From Streptomyces rimosus subsp. rimosus (lineage in GTDB: Bacteria > Actinomycetota > Actinomycetes > Streptomycetales > Streptomycetaceae), in assembly GCF_000720725.1 (NCBI RefSeq), contig NZ_JOCQ01000037.1, forward strand, positions 11,365-75,364: a stretch of 64,000 bases of DNA, in the 5' to 3' direction. The notes under the pieces were generated by a model, which saw nothing but the letters and a program-made list of their open reading frames with translations, ran no database searches and had not been told where the DNA came from. The translations under genes and the position numbers were made by a program. Below, piece after piece: positions 61,361 to 64,000 of this stretch (the first letter of the stretch is position 1; each line of letters begins with the position of its first letter).

Positions 61361-62451
61361 CGGCGTCCTCCCATGCCCGTACGGTCGGCGCCGAAGAGCG
61401 CGCGCAGTCCGCGGCCCGGTGTCCGGCCGGGCCCGGGTTCCGCCGCCGGGTCGTCGTCCAGTCCCAAAGCGATGCGTTTGCGGGCCAGTTCTCCGTCGAA
61501 GGCGCGGCGTCCCGGCTCCAGGGGGTCGGCCGGGAGCGGGCGCCCCTGGAGCGGGTCCTGCCGGTTGAGCATGCGCAGCACCTCGACGGGACGGCCGCGC
61601 TCCTGGGCCGTGGATGCGAACGCGGTGGACAGCACGCCGAGCGCGGGCAGCCGCGCGAGGTCGCGCGGCGGCCCGTCCGGGTCCCCTTCGCGGCCGGTGA
61701 CCAGGTGGTACATCACCTGGGCCACGCTCCACAGGTCGTCGCGCGGGTCGGCGGTGCCGTGTCCGGCGCGCTGTTCCGGCGCGGCCCAGGGCGCCTCGCC
61801 GAACGCCTCGCGGGGGTGACCGGCGCGGGTGGCGAGGCAGGGTTCGGGCAGCCGGACGTGGCGGCCGTCCCACCGTACGGTGTGCGGCGTCAGGCCGCGG
61901 TGCACGACCTCGATGGCCTCCAACAGCCGTACCGCCAGCACCAGTTCGCTGCGGATGCGCTCCTGCTCCTTGACCGTGGCCCGGCCCGCGAGCGCCGCCA
62001 GCGGGCGTCCGCGGGCGGGCTCGTAGAAGACGAACGGCTCCCGTACGTCCAGGTGGTAGCCGCCGAACCGGGCGAACAGCTGGTGGTACGGGGCGTCGCC
62101 GAACGCCCGGCGCACGGCGAGGCCGACACCCACCTCCGCCTCCAGCCGGTCGCGGGCCCGGTGGTCGCCGCACGCGGTGTGCGCGAGGCGGTACTGCATC
62201 ACCCGCCAGTCCTCGCCCAGCGTCATGGGCCGGGCGCGCAGCGGGTGCCGCTGCTGCCCGGCGGGCAGCTCGTCCCAGCAGACCGCCGGCAGCCGCGCGG
62301 ACGTGCCCTCGTCCGTGAAGAAGACCAGCTCCGTGCGGTCACGCGCCGGGCGGCCGCCGTTGCGCGCGGCGCCGTCCCCGGGCACGGCGCCGTCCTCGGG
62401 CGCGCGGCCGGATGTCCGTACCGACTCCTGCCGGTCCGCCCACTCGTTCAT
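61357..62451 (-). CDS. protein kinase-like pseudokinase
   Basis: Kinase-fold protein of 364 residues. A C-lobe is evident: IEVVHRGLTPHTVRWDGRHV takes the place of the catalytic loop, APEQRAGHGTADPRDDLWSV matches the APE and DxWSLG motifs, and VMYHLVTGREG follows. However, HRD is HRG (186) with no catalytic Asp, the DFG is absent (LPEP after the loop), and no glycine-rich GxGxxG or clear VAIK lysine is seen. It should be catalytically dead, acting as an adaptor or nucleotide sensor. It is the second gene of the minus-strand operon, between the membrane protein and the GTPase. Confidence 0.8.
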   Translation of the reverse strand: MNEWADRQESVRTSGRAPEDGAVPGDGAARNGGRPARDRTELVFFTDEGTSARLPAVCWDELPAGQQRHPLRARPMTLGEDWRVMQYRLAHTACGDHRARDRLEAEVGVGLAVRRAFGDAPYHQLFARFGGYHLDVREPFVFYEPARGRPLAALAGRATVKEQERIRSELVLAVRLLEAIEVVHRGLTPHTVRWDGRHVRLPEPCLATRAGHPREAFGEAPWAAPEQRAGHGTADPRDDLWSVAQVMYHLVTGREGDPDGPPRDLARLPALGVLSTAFASTAQERGRPVEVLRMLNRQDPLQGRPLPADPLEPGRRAFDGELARKRIALGLDDDPAAEPGPGRTPGRGLRALFGADRTGMGGRR

Positions 62452-62460
62452 GCCGTCCCC

Positions 62461-63999
62461 TCATTCGTTCGCGTTGGCGGGCAGTTCCGGCCCGGTTCCC
62501 GGCCCCGGCTCCGGCTCCGGCCAGGTGGCGTCGCCGTCGCCGCGCAGCCGGACCGTGCGCACCGATCCCGTACGCAGTGGCAGCAGCCGGAAGACGCCCG
62601 CGTACCGGCCGGCCGGGGTCCACACCATGTCGTCGGCGCCGGACGCGGGACCGGTCCCGTGCCCGTCGGCGGGCGGCGGGCCGTCGCCGTGCCGGGTCAC
62701 GTCCGGGGCGAAGCGCACCCCGCGGGCGGCGTGCCGGTCCCGGGAGAGCAGCCGGCGGTGTTCGGCGGCGCAGAGCGGGACGGTGCCGGTGCCGTCGCCG
62801 TGCGCCTGGAGGACGCGGGTGACCCGGTCGGGGGCGAGGCCGAGCAGGACGGCCGGGTCCGGCCGGGACGCGGGGTCCCGGGCGAAGGCGGGGGCCGCGG
62901 CGACGCCGTCCCTGGCCAGCCGGGCGCTCTCGTCGTCGATCAGGGCCCGTACCTCCCGGTCGACGGGGAGCGAGGTGGCTGCGCCGGGGTCGCGCTCGAT
63001 GGTGCCCCAGTACGGGTCGAGGAGCCCGGCGATACCGTCGGCGAGGTCTCCGACGAGGGTGGCCACCAACTCCGGTCCCCCGTCGCCCGCTTCGCGCTCC
63101 AGCCAGGGGACGGGCACATCGTCGGACGGGGTGTCCGGCGGAGTGTCGGGCGAGGTGGCGGCCGGTGCGGGTGCCGAGCCGTCGGCGGCCTTCCGGGGCG
63201 GCGGGTCGGTGTCGGCGAGCGGGTCCTGCCAGGGGGTGCCGTGCGCGGTGTCCGGCTCCCCGGCTCCGTCCCGTCCGCCGGGCTCCGGTTCGCGGTCCCA
63301 GTCGTCCCAGTCGTCCCAGCCCTGCGCGGTGTCGTCGTACCGGGGGTCGGCGGTCTCGAAGGAGGCGTACGACGGCTGGGGCGCGGTGCGCTGGTCGTAC
63401 GACGGGCCGAACCAGTCGTCGTCCAGGAGGCCGGCTGCCGGTGCCCGCCCATCCGTCCGCGCACCGCCGTCGCGGCCCGCCGCGGGCGCGGGTTCGCGGC
63501 CCTCGGCGGCAGCCGCCGCGCGGCGGATCATCCCGGCCACCGCCCGCGCCCCGTCGGCGCAGTACAGCCGGGCGTCCGCCAGCAGCCAGTCGTGTACGAC
63601 GGCGTCCGCCAGCAGCCCGTCGAGGGCGTGCAGTACGTCCCGCCCCTCGGGGCCGCCGCCCGCCGCCCACCAGGAGTCCAGGGCCTCGGTCCACCGGCGT
63701 ACGGCCAGCAGCGGCACCACGATCAGCGCCACCAGCAGCGCGCTCAGCCCGAGCCAGGCGGGCACCGCGAGGGCCTGGCCGAGGGTGATGCCGACGGCGG
63801 CGCCGACCAGCCCGGCGCACAACTGCGCCAGGGCGCCCGACTGGCCGCCGCCGTCCAGGTGTCCGTCCCCGGTGCGGCCGGGGCGGCGGGCCAGGGCGAG
63901 CGTGCTCAGCCCGGCGGCGGCCAGCGCCGTCAGCGGACCCAGCGCCCAGCCGGGCCCCGGCCACAGGCCCGCCGCCGCGGCGACGGCACAGCCGCCGGC
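62461..63999 (-). CDS. membrane protein of the GTPase/pseudokinase locus (5' end outside window)
   Basis: The frame is open to the right edge, so the start is missing; at least 512 codons are visible. Two hydrophobic segments near the visible N-terminus (PGWALGPLTALAAAGLSTLA and LGLSALLVALIVVPLLAV) precede a long, acidic, Pro/Asp-rich linker (WDDWDDWDREPEPGG) and a C-terminal domain ending in VRLRGDGDATWPE. The upstream Leu-Cys-Ala codon at 63822 is a possible TTG but is not the true start, since coding-like membrane sequence continues beyond it. The stop is 9 bp before the pseudokinase start. No enzymatic motif is recognised; a membrane anchor or effector role is inferred from context. Confidence 0.7.
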   Translation of the reverse strand, partial: AGGCAVAAAAGLWPGPGWALGPLTALAAAGLSTLALARRPGRTGDGHLDGGGQSGALAQLCAGLVGAAVGITLGQALAVPAWLGLSALLVALIVVPLLAVRRWTEALDSWWAAGGGPEGRDVLHALDGLLADAVVHDWLLADARLYCADGARAVAGMIRRAAAAAEGREPAPAAGRDGGARTDGRAPAAGLLDDDWFGPSYDQRTAPQPSYASFETADPRYDDTAQGWDDWDDWDREPEPGGRDGAGEPDTAHGTPWQDPLADTDPPPRKAADGSAPAPAATSPDTPPDTPSDDVPVPWLEREAGDGGPELVATLVGDLADGIAGLLDPYWGTIERDPGAATSLPVDREVRALIDDESARLARDGVAAAPAFARDPASRPDPAVLLGLAPDRVTRVLQAHGDGTGTVPLCAAEHRRLLSRDRHAARGVRFAPDVTRHGDGPPPADGHGTGPASGADDMVWTPAGRYAGVFRLLPLRTGSVRTVRLRGDGDATWPEPEPGPGTGPELPANANE

Positions 64000-64000
64000 C

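Noticed and set aside
63820..63822. TTG as the start of the last gene
   Set aside because: The frame upstream stays open with a further membrane helix to the window edge, so the gene is cut and not started here.

Overview
The window is G+C-rich actinobacterial chromosome, almost certainly from a Streptomyces or close relative. The signs are many GTG/TTG starts, 4-nt ATGA/GTGA gene overlaps, an AfsA-type signal synthase with ArpA/ScbR-type receptors, DmdR/IdeR-type iron boxes, and a MurA paralogue fused to an XRE domain. Both ends cut a gene: a GH92 mannosidase on the left and a membrane protein of a GTPase/pseudokinase locus on the right. No tRNA, rRNA, CRISPR array or phage structural gene was found.

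Left third (1-24 kb): secreted GH92 and VCBS-repeat proteins, then aconitase with two operator-like sites (iron box, TamR-like palindrome). A 1.6-kb island (5577-7210) is bounded by inverted copies of the same IS end and carries a secreted protein of four 37-residue repeats. Next come a LysR/oxidoreductase pair, a methyltransferase, and an iron-siderophore ABC operon that starts directly behind an iron box, with both permease halves fused. Then follow an excisionase-like regulator with an alpha/beta hydrolase, an Lrp/MFS pair, an XRE-MurA fusion, and a DnaQ-BRCT-TerD fusion convergent with a NERD-domain helicase.

Middle (24-45 kb): a DeoR regulator, an MFS transporter and an EIIA-like protein without its phosphorylation histidine; a HAD gene behind a palindromic operator; and an aminotransferase/IMPase/zinc-dehydrogenase operon. 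A RamB/PrpR-like regulator comes next. A cobalamin riboswitch then precedes a five-gene valine (isobutyryl-CoA) catabolic operon. An acyl-CoA dehydrogenase, an aryl-CoA ligase and a PaaX-like regulator follow.

Right third (45-64 kb): a gamma-butyrolactone signalling island (HAD phosphatase, two TetR regulators, an MDR reductase, AfsA) with three related autoregulatory-element-like sites. It splits the aromatic-CoA genes, because the monooxygenase/ene-reductase fusion and an enoyl-CoA hydratase lie on its far side. An arginine deiminase locus (permease, ornithine carbamoyltransferase, deiminase, no carbamate kinase) follows, then a P450 remnant. Last is a minus-strand operon of a membrane protein, a pseudokinase, a double-GTPase-like P-loop protein and a GAP1-like protein, resembling predicted biological-conflict loci.

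All assignments come from reading the sequence and recalled family signatures; no database search was run.
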